From a virus: a stretch of 38,030 bases of DNA. Positions 5,640-11,320 of this stretch are shown here, one piece after another. The stretch spans positions 1 to 38,030 of IMG/VR virus record IMGVR_UViG_3300036790_000214. One strand, 5' to 3'. The translations under genes and the position numbers were made by a program. The number at the start of each line of letters is the position of its first letter. Position 1 is the first letter of the stretch. The notes beneath the pieces are model-generated. The model did no database searches. It had not been told where the DNA came from and was given only the letters and a program-made list of their open reading frames with translations.

Positions 5640-6515
5640 ATGGTACTTCGTGGAATTAAACCGGAAGTCGTCATACCAAGCAAACCGAAAATAATGTTGT
5701 CGGGGAAACCGGGGACAGGGAAGAGTTTCTTCGCTCTGAACGCTCCGGCTCCGTACCTTTTGGATACTGAAGGTGGGGCTACGCGGGAACAATACGTTGG
5801 GAAACTCCTGAAGCAAAGAGGAAGTTATCTGGGAATCGAACAAGGTTCGCAGGACTTCTCAGAGGTCATTAATCAGGTTCGTGAACTTGCGACGACAAAG
5901 CACCCGTACAAAACGCTTATCATCGACTCATTCTCGAAGCTCTATAACATCGAAGCCGCTGCCGCCGAGGAACGTGGTGGATCTGACTTCGGGAAGGACA
6001 AGCGAGAAGCCGACAAGCCCACGCGCAAGCTGTTGAACTGGCTGGGACGGCTGGATATGACGGTTATTCTCGTCTGCCATCAGAAAGACAAATGGATACG
6101 TCAGGGCGGTCAATTGATTATGGAAGGGAGTACATTCGATGGCTACAAAAAACTGGATTACGAGCTGGATCTCTGGCTCGAAACCAAGCTTGTCGGAACA
6201 TCACGCTACGCGACAATCGTTAAAAGCCGCATTGAGGGATTTCCAGTGGGTACAGACATCGATCTGGATTTTGCTTCGTTTGAGAAGCTCTATGGCAAAG
6301 CGGTTGTTGAGGCACCCGTCAAGCCAATCGTTCTCGCCGGAGAATCTCAAATTGCTGAGATCAAGCGTCTTGTCGACCTCCTCAAAGTGCCAGAAGAAGA
6401 GTTCTCGAAATGGCTCACAAAAGCGCAAGCCGTAGAAGTGGATGATCTCAGTGCTGATAATGCTGTAAAAATGCTTGATTTTCTTAACAAGAAAGTTAAA
6501 GGAGAAATTAAATGA
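5640..6515 (+). CDS. Sak4-like phage recombinase ATPase
   Basis: A 291-residue RecA-core ATPase of the phage nucleotide-binding (AAA_24) type, known from Sak4 annealing proteins. Walker A is GKPGTGKS (22-29), followed by the DTEGG strand (42-46). Walker B ends LIIDSFSK with D96, and VILVCHQ near 142-148 is the sensor strand. Proteins of this family are single-strand annealing recombinases that often act with a phage SSB. The next gene overlaps by four bases and is SSB-like, which supports this role in phage recombination and replication. AAGGAG precedes the ATG. Confidence 0.88.
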   Translation: MVLRGIKPEVVIPSKPKIMLSGKPGTGKSFFALNAPAPYLLDTEGGATREQYVGKLLKQRGSYLGIEQGSQDFSEVINQVRELATTKHPYKTLIIDSFSKLYNIEAAAAEERGGSDFGKDKREADKPTRKLLNWLGRLDMTVILVCHQKDKWIRQGGQLIMEGSTFDGYKKLDYELDLWLETKLVGTSRYATIVKSRIEGFPVGTDIDLDFASFEKLYGKAVVEAPVKPIVLAGESQIAEIKRLVDLLKVPEEEFSKWLTKAQAVEVDDLSADNAVKMLDFLNKKVKGEIK

Positions 6516-6886
6516 GCTACGAAACCACAGATACCAACAGCCAGTTTCACGATGACATACCAGATGGAAAATATGATTTCACGATTGTTAAAGTGGAACG
6601 AAAAGAAATCAAAGGGAATAAAGCCTACGAATGGGTTCTGCAATATTCTGACGGTGAAGGCAAAGTCTTGACGTGGCCTAATCAGGTCGGACCATTGCTT
6701 GTGATCTTAGGAGCGAAAGAAGACCCGGCAAAGAAGGGCCATTATCTCTGGGAAACTGAAACGATGGTCGGTAAAACATTCCGCGCCACGATCACGCATG
6801 ACGTCGACAAGAAGAACCCGAGCAAGGTCTATCAAAACATGAAAGACTTCAAAGCGTCAGATAAAGCCGAAGTCACGCCTTTCTAA
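6512..6886 (+). CDS. Putative single-stranded DNA-binding protein (DUF669-like)
   Basis: A 124-residue protein with the pattern IPDGKYDFTIVKVERKEIKGNKAYEW followed by beta strands and an acidic/aromatic tail ending VTPF, as in phage DUF669-type proteins that substitute for SSB. It overlaps the Sak4-like gene (ATGA) and the next gene (TAATG). The partner role for Sak4 is known in other phages, and the assignment here rests on context and pattern rather than a strict motif. Confidence 0.7.
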   Translation: MSYETTDTNSQFHDDIPDGKYDFTIVKVERKEIKGNKAYEWVLQYSDGEGKVLTWPNQVGPLLVILGAKEDPAKKGHYLWETETMVGKTFRATITHDVDKKNPSKVYQNMKDFKASDKAEVTPF

Positions 6887-7356
6887 TGGCAAACGATCTC
6901 ACATTGGAAGAACTCCGTAACGAAGGATTTATCCCGTGGGTTGTCGAGCGACGCCTGGGATCGTTCGTGACGACGGATTTCTTCCTTTGTGGGGACGTTT
7001 TAGGGCATTGGCCTAATTGTGATCGTCGGGACAGAATCGTGAACGGTTGCGGGACCGACGTTCAGATCCACATCGACAAATATCTTAAAGGCTATACCGT
7101 GGAGCGCATGCGGAAGAACAAAGACACTGGACGATCAGAAATTGTTCTGAAGGAATTCCCACCGAATCCGTATCTGGGAACGTTGCTCCTGAAATACGAT
7201 TTCTACATCTACAGTTTCGTGCTGCGGAAATTCAAAAAAGAGGATGGAAAAAGGTCCACGCAGGACCGTTATCAATGCCGGAAATGGAGAGCTATTCTTT
7301 CGCCGGAAGGAAGAATATCGTTTACCCGTGAACTATCAAAAGATGACGAAGGATAA
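6886..7356 (+). CDS. Hypothetical protein, possible PD-(D/E)XK-like nuclease
   Basis: 156 residues, with its start overlapping the previous stop (TAATG). The order LRNEGFIPWVVE, then a DFFLCGD segment, then GTDVQIHIDKY, and later basic strands with a W-R-A-I end resembles the layout of small phage VRR-type/PD-(D/E)XK endonucleases (acid, then an E/Q-x-K-like strand). Cysteine pairs (CG, C-D-R-R) occur in an insertion between these parts. The position next to Sak4 and SSB also fits a recombination nuclease. The catalytic lysine is not obvious, so the assignment is weak. Confidence 0.45.
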   Translation: MANDLTLEELRNEGFIPWVVERRLGSFVTTDFFLCGDVLGHWPNCDRRDRIVNGCGTDVQIHIDKYLKGYTVERMRKNKDTGRSEIVLKEFPPNPYLGTLLLKYDFYIYSFVLRKFKKEDGKRSTQDRYQCRKWRAILSPEGRISFTRELSKDDEG

Positions 7357-7495
7357 GCTTATAGCGCACTGTGAAGCCTACGCCGATGCTTTGCACGATC
7401 TGGCGGCAAAGCTTCAGAAGGCCCAGCTCGATAACTACAATTATCAGAATCGGTTGTCTGCACTAGACCGCATCCGGAAATTCTTCCGCGCATGA
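7343..7495 (+). CDS. Small coiled-coil protein (50 aa)
   Basis: Start ATG 7343 lies inside the end of the previous gene. Heptad-like hydrophobics run through the whole sequence (IAHCEAYADALHDLAAKLQ), suggesting a short coiled coil. No family recognised. Confidence 0.55.
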   Translation: MTKDKLIAHCEAYADALHDLAAKLQKAQLDNYNYQNRLSALDRIRKFFRA

Positions 7496-7599
7496 AAATC
7501 CTGTTTGATCTGGTGTTGGGTCCGGTTCTTGTGGTGCTGATTGCGGTGTCGTGGCTTGGAACCTGTTTGTCATGGAAAAACTTAAAAGGAGACTTATGA
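7492..7599 (+). CDS. Small single-span membrane protein (35 aa)
   Basis: ATGA overlap with the previous gene, and the stop overlaps the next ATG. Residues 4-27 form one hydrophobic helix (LVLGPVLVVLIAVSWLG). An internal AAAAGGAG near its end serves as ribosome site for the next gene. Confidence 0.55.
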   Translation: MKILFDLVLGPVLVVLIAVSWLGTCLSWKNLKGDL

Positions 7600-7925
7600 A
7601 AACTCAGTTAATCGAAAAATTAGTTGAACAATTACTTAACGAAAAAGAACCGAAATGGAATGGTGACGATCTACCGTTTATCGTTGGAAAAGCCTATCTG
7701 ATCCGAACCGTTACCTATCACATGCTCGGAGTCCTTGAACGAGTATCTGGCGCATTTCTAGTATTAAAAGAGGCCTCATGGGTAGCCGATTCAGGGAAAT
7801 TTTCAACTGCTATTGCAAAAGGGGAATTGTCTGAAATCGAATATGTGGGCGACGCTATTGTTTCCATGAACGCTATCGTCGATGCTTTTCCTTGGATTGC
7901 TAAAGTTCCTAGGGAAACAAAATGA
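7596..7925 (+). CDS. Conserved-looking hypothetical protein
   Basis: A 109-residue, mostly acidic protein reading GKAYLIRTVTYHMLGVLERVSGAFLVLKEASWVADSGKF. This resembles a family of small phage proteins predicted to adopt a beta-rich fold, function unknown. The ATG at 7596 follows AAAAGGAG; earlier in-frame starts are less well placed. TGA overlaps the next ATG. Confidence 0.65.
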   Translation: MKTQLIEKLVEQLLNEKEPKWNGDDLPFIVGKAYLIRTVTYHMLGVLERVSGAFLVLKEASWVADSGKFSTAIAKGELSEIEYVGDAIVSMNAIVDAFPWIAKVPRETK

Positions 7926-8110
7926 CTCCCGTCATTGGCAATATAAATACGTTATGGAGCAGGAGCAGGAGCGGGAGCTGGAGCGGGAGCTGGAGCTGGA
8001 GCAGGAGCGGGAGCAGGAGCGGGAGCTGGAGCGGGAGCTGGAGCTGGAGCAGGAGCGGGAGCAGGAGCTGGAGCTGGAGCAGGAGCGGGAGCAGGAGCGG
8101 GAGCAATTAA
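7922..8110 (+). CDS. Ser-X dipeptide repeat protein (one reading of the GGAGCN array)
   Basis: The ATG overlaps the previous stop (ATGA), as is usual in this operon. After 12 ordinary residues the sequence is an alternation of Ser with Arg, Gly or Trp, 25 times. The frame is open across the repeat and ends just after it. Coupling supports translation, but the absence of C in the variable repeat base favours another frame (see 7954-8115). Function unknown. Confidence 0.4.
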   Translation: MTPVIGNINTLWSRSRSGSWSGSWSWSRSGSRSGSWSGSWSWSRSGSRSWSWSRSGSRSGSN

Positions 8111-8115
8111 CTTAG
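7954..8115 (+). CDS. Glu-X repeat protein, predicted single alpha-helix (alternative reading)
   Basis: Starts at ATG 7954 just before the repeat. The product is an alternation of Glu with Gln, Arg or Leu for about 50 residues, a charged composition typical of long stable helices. In this frame the variable base selects CAG, CGG or CTG. The fourth choice, C, would give proline and never occurs in 25 units, which suggests selection on this frame. There is no good Shine-Dalgarno, so translation is uncertain. Confidence 0.4.
   Translation: MEQEQERELERELELEQEREQERELERELELEQEREQELELEQEREQEREQLT
7956..8105. repeat. 25 tandem copies of the hexamer GGAGCN
   Basis: Exactly 150 bases in 25 unbroken units. 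Only the sixth base varies and it is A, G or T, never C. All forward frames are open. Higher-order units, such as a block repeated from 7956-8003 to 8004-8051, suggest growth by duplication. Confidence 0.95.
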
Positions 8116-8122
8116 AACTTCC

Positions 8123-8335
8123 ATGCGTATTCTTCTTAAGCCCACTGCATTACGTCCATGTGATTACGATAAAAAGTGTCGCGCTTGTGGGTATTGGCCT
8201 CTTTATCTGGTTGACGGTCGCTGTCCTTGTGGCGGCGATCTATTCCGCCCTAAGACGACGAAAAAAAGACTTCGCCCAGCATCTCAAAGAAAAGTATGGG
8301 GTAAAGCCAAACGAAGACGACGAGCCTTGGGATGA
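8123..8335 (+). CDS. Zinc-ribbon-like basic protein, overlapping the next gene in another frame
   Basis: 70 residues. Five cysteines in the order C-x5-C-x2-C-x11-C-x-C (residues 13-36, with CRACGYWP and CPCGGD) look like a zinc ribbon. The C-terminal half is highly basic (KTTKKRLRP, KRRRR). It shares 176 bases with the membrane-protein gene at 8160-8378 in a different frame. No clear Shine-Dalgarno. Both frames look protein-like. Confidence 0.5.
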   Translation: MRILLKPTALRPCDYDKKCRACGYWPLYLVDGRCPCGGDLFRPKTTKKRLRPASQRKVWGKAKRRRRALG

Positions 8336-8378
8336 AACCTATGGAGCTGATGATAAGAAAGATAAAGAGGACAAGTGA
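8160..8378 (+). CDS. Small membrane protein with acidic/basic tail
   Basis: 72 residues from a GTG start. One transmembrane helix (VALVGIGLFIWLTVAVLVAAIY, residues 7-28) is followed by RRRKK and a highly charged cytoplasmic tail ending DKKDKEDK. The stop overlaps the GTG of the methyltransferase gene by four bases, which supports translation. It overlaps a zinc-ribbon-like frame for 176 bases. Confidence 0.6.
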   Translation: MITIKSVALVGIGLFIWLTVAVLVAAIYSALRRRKKDFAQHLKEKYGVKPNEDDEPWDETYGADDKKDKEDK

Positions 8379-9268
8379 TTGGCCTGGATCTATTTAGCGG
8401 AATCGGAGGACTCACAAAAGCCTTGGCAGACTACGTCCATCCCATCGCCTATTGTGAAAACGACCGATACGCTCAAGCTGTGCTACTGTCCAGGATGCGT
8501 ACGGGTGACATTCCCTGCGCTCCTATATGGGATGACATCACAACATTGCAAGGTTCAATGTGTCCACCAGTTGACATCATCTACGGGGGTTTCCCCTGCC
8601 AAGATATTAGCGTTGCAGGCCGCGGAGCGGGGCTGGACGGAAAGCGAAGCGGATTATTTTTCGAGATCATCAGGCTCGTTGGCGAGTTACGACCGCGATT
8701 CGTGTTCTTGGAGAACGTATCAGCGATTACTGTTCGAGGATCAGAGCGAGTTACTGGCGAACTTTGCAAGCTCGGGTATGACTGTCGATGGGGTATTTTA
8801 TCCGCTCAAGACGTGGGAGCGAATCACCGTCGCGAACGATGGTGGCTATTGGCCCACACCAACAGTGAATATGGTCAGCGGCGGCGCCAATCACGAAAGT
8901 CCGATGGTAAAGCAGGGACAACACGGAATAAATCTGAAGGGTGCGGTAATGAAGTGGCCCACTCCAAGAGCAGGGAACCCAGGCTCACGCCCCAATGGGA
9001 AGGGGGGAAAGATTCTATCCGAAGAAGTGAAAAAATATCCGACACCGTGCGCGAGAGATTGGAAAGACAACGGAAAAAGCCCTTCGGAACTGGCAAGAAA
9101 CTCAGAGACGTTGGCGACAACGGTTGGTGGACAATTGAACCCAACATGGGTCGAGTGGCTAATGGGGTACCCTTCCGAGTGGACCGTCTTAGAGGACTGG
9201 GCAATAGCGTGGTTCCGGCTCAAGCACGAGAAGCCTTTGAAAGATTAATGGGATTAAAAGGAGGATGA
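8375..9268 (+). CDS. dcm: DNA (cytosine-5)-methyltransferase
   Basis: A 297-residue C5-cytosine methyltransferase. Motif I is DLFSGIGG (residues 5-12), motif IV GGFPCQD with catalytic Cys75, motif VI FLENV (111-115) and motif VIII around NHRRERWW (150-157). The final RVDRLRGLGNSVVP is motif X. The segment between motifs VIII and X (about 160-250), where target recognition lies, is rich in Arg, Ser and Gly with repeated A-H/D-T/S units. The GTG start overlaps the previous stop. It probably methylates phage DNA against host restriction. A long second open frame runs through it (8379-9248). Confidence 0.92.
   Translation: MIGLDLFSGIGGLTKALADYVHPIAYCENDRYAQAVLLSRMRTGDIPCAPIWDDITTLQGSMCPPVDIIYGGFPCQDISVAGRGAGLDGKRSGLFFEIIRLVGELRPRFVFLENVSAITVRGSERVTGELCKLGYDCRWGILSAQDVGANHRRERWWLLAHTNSEYGQRRRQSRKSDGKAGTTRNKSEGCGNEVAHSKSREPRLTPQWEGGKDSIRRSEKISDTVRERLERQRKKPFGTGKKLRDVGDNGWWTIEPNMGRVANGVPFRVDRLRGLGNSVVPAQAREAFERLMGLKGG
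8379..9248 (+). CDS. Overlapping +1-frame protein inside the methyltransferase gene
   Basis: An open frame of 289 codons almost coextensive with the methyltransferase but shifted by +1. It reads like a phage protein family I recall from methyltransferase loci: SPAKI near residue 90, SLASYDRDSCSWRTYQRLLFED, FASSGMTVDG, repeated W/Y-P-T-P units (WPTPT, WPTPR, YPTPC-ARDWKD) and LNPTWVEWLMGYPSEWT at the end. In other phages that family may itself be this alternate frame. There is no good start codon (TTG at 8379; the first ATG is about 50 codons in). Expression is unproven. Confidence 0.45.
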   Translation: MAWIYLAESEDSQKPWQTTSIPSPIVKTTDTLKLCYCPGCVRVTFPALLYGMTSQHCKVQCVHQLTSSTGVSPAKILALQAAERGWTESEADYFSRSSGSLASYDRDSCSWRTYQRLLFEDQSELLANFASSGMTVDGVFYPLKTWERITVANDGGYWPTPTVNMVSGGANHESPMVKQGQHGINLKGAVMKWPTPRAGNPGSRPNGKGGKILSEEVKKYPTPCARDWKDNGKSPSELARNSETLATTVGGQLNPTWVEWLMGYPSEWTVLEDWAIAWFRLKHEKPLKD

Positions 9269-9270
9269 CG

Positions 9271-9570
9271 ATGAAAAATAAATTCTGGCTGCTCTCCGTA
9301 TTCGTTCCGACGCTGGCATGGGCTTGCCCCAAAGGAAGCACGGGATGGGAAGGCACCTGCGCTTATGACAATATCAGACCGTTGGAATCTTCAACGAATA
9401 TTGCCACTGTTTGGGTGAGTGCCGAGAAACCGCCGAAGACCACGACTGGCGAATGGCAAACGGATAAGATCAGAATCGTGACGCTATCGCCTTTATCGAC
9501 GGTAGATGACGAGATTTCGGCGGCTAAAAAGTGGGATGCCGCACATGGCGAACCACCAAAGGGAGAATAA
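9271..9570 (+). CDS. Secreted small protein with a Sec signal peptide
   Basis: 99 residues. AAAGGAGG ends six bases before ATG 9271, which is preferred to ATG 9265. Residues 1-18 (MKNKFWLLSVFVPTLAWA) form a signal peptide with an AWA cleavage site. CPKG...GTC just after it could form a disulphide. The signal resembles that of the fibre gene at 14952-17732 (WLLVFLPTFAW). Function unknown; it would act in the periplasm or envelope. Confidence 0.7.
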   Translation: MKNKFWLLSVFVPTLAWACPKGSTGWEGTCAYDNIRPLESSTNIATVWVSAEKPPKTTTGEWQTDKIRIVTLSPLSTVDDEISAAKKWDAAHGEPPKGE

Positions 9571-10007
9571 TGGAAAGATGGCGAAAGTCTTTGAATGAAG
9601 GGCACATTCTTACTTCCGAAATGGATGGGCAAGTACTTTATTATATTAACTCCATTGAATCTGAGCGCGATAAGCTGAAGGCGGAACTAGAACGCGTAAG
9701 CGGAAAGACGCAATTCTGCATTCTCTGTGAACAGACGGCAAAGGAAAACGACAAACTGAAGATGGAACTGGAACACATCAGATTCATAACTGGACGAAGC
9801 GGATGTGAAATTGTTGATCGCCTTGAATCTCTGGACCGCTGGCGCGAGATGGCGGGGAAGCTGGCGCGAAGTCTTGAAAGAATATCTTTTTCCAAACCGG
9901 ATAGATTATCTCATCAACTTGATGTTTTGATAATTGAACGGGCGGCTAAATTAGCGAAACAAGCCTTTGATATTTACGCCGCCATGGAAAAAGGGGAAAC
10001 AAAATAG
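9570..10007 (+). CDS. Coiled-coil hypothetical protein
   Basis: 145 residues, ATG overlapping the previous stop (TAATG). Residues 25-100 have long Glu/Lys/Leu heptads interrupted by a CILC cysteine pair. No family recognised. It ends two bases upstream of the permuted tRNA 3' half. Confidence 0.65.
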   Translation: MERWRKSLNEGHILTSEMDGQVLYYINSIESERDKLKAELERVSGKTQFCILCEQTAKENDKLKMELEHIRFITGRSGCEIVDRLESLDRWREMAGKLARSLERISFSKPDRLSHQLDVLIIERAAKLAKQAFDIYAAMEKGETK

Positions 10008-10009
10008 AT

Positions 10010-10150
10010 TTGTGGGTATAGAGGTCGTGGGTTCAAATCCCACTCCCTGCCAGACTCGAAGCATGGGAGCATAGGCATATGTTCTCGTTCAAGAGTCTAA
10101 CCGTGGACGCACGGGATGCGGGGATGGAGCAGCCGGGTAGCTCGCTATAC
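10010..10150 (+). tRNA. Circularly permuted tRNA-His (anticodon GTG)
   Basis: The 3' half comes first. Anticodon loop and GTG anticodon are at 10010-10016 (GTG 10012-10014), stem strand TATAG 10017-10021, variable loop AGGTC, T-arm GTGGG-TTCAAAT-CCCAC 10027-10043, acceptor strand TCCCTGC 10044-10050 and discriminator C 10051. After a 66-base linker the 5' half follows: acceptor GCGGGGA 10118-10124, T8 G9, D-arm GAGC/GCTC 10127-10143, G26 and CTATA 10145-10149. All joints fit: a 7-bp acceptor (one G-U), a 5-bp anticodon stem, the T8-A14, G15-C48, G18-G19 and G26-A44 contacts, and a mature length of 74. C73 and GTG are hallmarks of tRNA-His, but G-1 is not encoded (T at 10117) and CCA is absent. 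The linker forms hairpins at 10052-10098 and 10101-10114. The enzyme that rejoins it is unknown. Confidence 0.8.
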
Positions 10151-10154
10151 CCAC

Positions 10155-10283
10155 TTCGTTTTCGGGACGCTCAGCCAAAGACGGTTCACGAGATAGCGTG
10201 GTAAATGTAATCCGATACGGTCGAGTCACATCGAAAGCTCCTGAGAACAGGGCCGCGTCCCGATTAATTTCGAGGAGGATTGA
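10155..10283 (+). ncRNA. Structured RNA segment downstream of the permuted tRNA
   Basis: Between the tRNA 5' half and the next gene, CGGGACGC (10163-10170) and GCGTCCCG (10255-10262) form a perfect 8-bp closing stem around 84 bases that contain CACG/CGTG and CCG/CGG hairpins. No T-run follows, so it is not an ordinary terminator, and I recognise no riboswitch or ribozyme class. The segment ends with GAGGAGG, the ribosome site of the next gene. It could be part of a processing element for the tRNA. Confidence 0.45.
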
Positions 10284-10487
10284 ATGAAACGTGGTAAATT
10301 CACAACCGCATCCCAAAGAGAACATTGTCGTCAAGCATTCCGCCTCATTAGTTTTTGTGCAGGCTCAATCTATACGGGAGACTATAAACAGGCTTACGAA
10401 GAAGCAATAGAAGCCCAGAAGCATATGACTATTGTGTTTGGAATTATTGATGAAAATGAAATGTTTCCAAAGGAGCCTGAGCGATGA
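10284..10487 (+). CDS. Small hypothetical protein (67 aa)
   Basis: ATG 10284 follows GAGGAGG. The 67-residue helical protein has no recognised motif. The stop overlaps the ATG of the next gene (ATGA). It restarts translation after the tRNA region. Confidence 0.65.
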   Translation: MKRGKFTTASQREHCRQAFRLISFCAGSIYTGDYKQAYEEAIEAQKHMTIVFGIIDENEMFPKEPER

Positions 10488-10654
10488 GCGAAAAGAAAAA
10501 CGCGACTGACAGACTTTACGATGCCGTCATCGCCTACGTGGAAGAAAAAGGCGGAAAAATTCTCGTTATCGGCGGGATAGAAATACAGCAATTCCCAGAG
10601 GACCTTAGAAATAATTACAGGATCGCCATTCGGTTCACAGGTAAAAAGCCATGA
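10484..10654 (+). CDS. Small hypothetical protein (56 aa)
   Basis: 56 residues, coupled by ATGA overlaps on both sides. The pattern EEKGGKILVIGGIEIQQFPEDLRNNYRIAIRFTGKKP suggests a small beta-alpha fold. Function unknown. Confidence 0.55.
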   Translation: MSEKKNATDRLYDAVIAYVEEKGGKILVIGGIEIQQFPEDLRNNYRIAIRFTGKKP

Positions 10655-10881
10655 ACGAAAACGTGTTTTCCGACGAGGATTTGATGAAATTGGAAGAGGC
10701 GCTAAAGGACTATCCGGGTTGGGCTACCGAACAACCTCCGATGTATTGGCGTATGCTCCTCGTCCGGCTCGACGCAGCGGAGAAATTTATATGGGGTCAT
10801 AAAGACCCTATACTGCACAATAAGTTATTGGAAGCATGGCGTCAAGCCTCCGGCAAGACCGCCGAAAGCGATGGAAAATGA
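10651..10881 (+). CDS. Small hypothetical protein (76 aa)
   Basis: Acidic, helical 76-residue protein coupled to its neighbours by four-base overlaps. No recognised family. Confidence 0.6.
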   Translation: MNENVFSDEDLMKLEEALKDYPGWATEQPPMYWRMLLVRLDAAEKFIWGHKDPILHNKLLEAWRQASGKTAESDGK

Positions 10882-11189
10882 ATATCGGAGACTGCGACAG
10901 CAAACATTGCTGGGACGAATTTAAGAACCATCATTCCGATGCGAATTGTTGTTGGTGTCATTGCGACCGACGGAGTCATCCCGTCATGACCGCCCCTAAG
11001 CCGTCCTCATCGTTTCCGGAGTGGGTTGATGATTTTGAAAATTATCAGGATCAAGTTGTCAAACTGCAAGAAGCCCTCGCCATCGCGTGGGAAGCGCTGG
11101 AGCGAGTAAGAACGCAGCCTCACGATAATATACGTGGATACGCCTACGAAGCCCTTCGCCGCATCCGAGAGATAGGGGGGACGAAATGA
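10878..11189 (+). CDS. Hypothetical protein with Cys-rich N-terminus
   Basis: 103 residues from ATG 10878. The N-terminal 35 residues include CDSKHC and CCWCHCDRRSH, a cluster of six cysteines and histidines that probably binds zinc. The rest is a helical segment. Coupled to both neighbours. Confidence 0.6.
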   Translation: MNIGDCDSKHCWDEFKNHHSDANCCWCHCDRRSHPVMTAPKPSSSFPEWVDDFENYQDQVVKLQEALAIAWEALERVRTQPHDNIRGYAYEALRRIREIGGTK

Positions 11190-11320
11190 AAAAATTCCTG
11201 TGTTGGATTGGATGGCATGGTAGCAGAACTTATCTATCCCATGATGGAGCTAGTTCTCATGCCCGATGTAATTGGTGCGGATACGAAGGAATGATCGATT
11301 TTCAAGGGAATCTATTCTAA
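11186..11320 (+). CDS. Small Cys-pair protein (44 aa)
   Basis: Coupled start (ATGA) and TAATG overlap with the next gene. Contains HARCNWCGYEG, a single C-x2-CG knuckle, after an aromatic N-terminus (MKKFLCWIGWHG). Likely a mini zinc-knuckle. Confidence 0.5.
   Translation: MKKFLCWIGWHGSRTYLSHDGASSHARCNWCGYEGMIDFQGNLF

Noticed and set aside
7956-8105. CRISPR-like array
   Set aside because: The units are 6 bases with no spacers.
8581-9204. Minus-strand open frames over the methyltransferase gene
   Set aside because: They are proline/serine-rich shadows with no start signal or recognisable motif, unlike the +1 frame.
10010-10051. A phage attachment site overlapping a tRNA 3' end
   Set aside because: Integrated phages often carry the 3' end of a tRNA as attP. 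Here a matching 5' half with complementary acceptor and anticodon strands follows, and no integrase is seen, so a permuted tRNA explains more.
9900-10283. A permuted group I intron-exon arrangement
   Set aside because: The trailer pairs with the 3' exon like a guide, but the conserved P7 (GACTA-type) core elements are not seen upstream or downstream. The possibility is left open only as a mechanism.
10010-10283. A two-piece tmRNA
   Set aside because: A complete D-arm, anticodon stem and normal tRNA layout are present and there is no tag-peptide frame.
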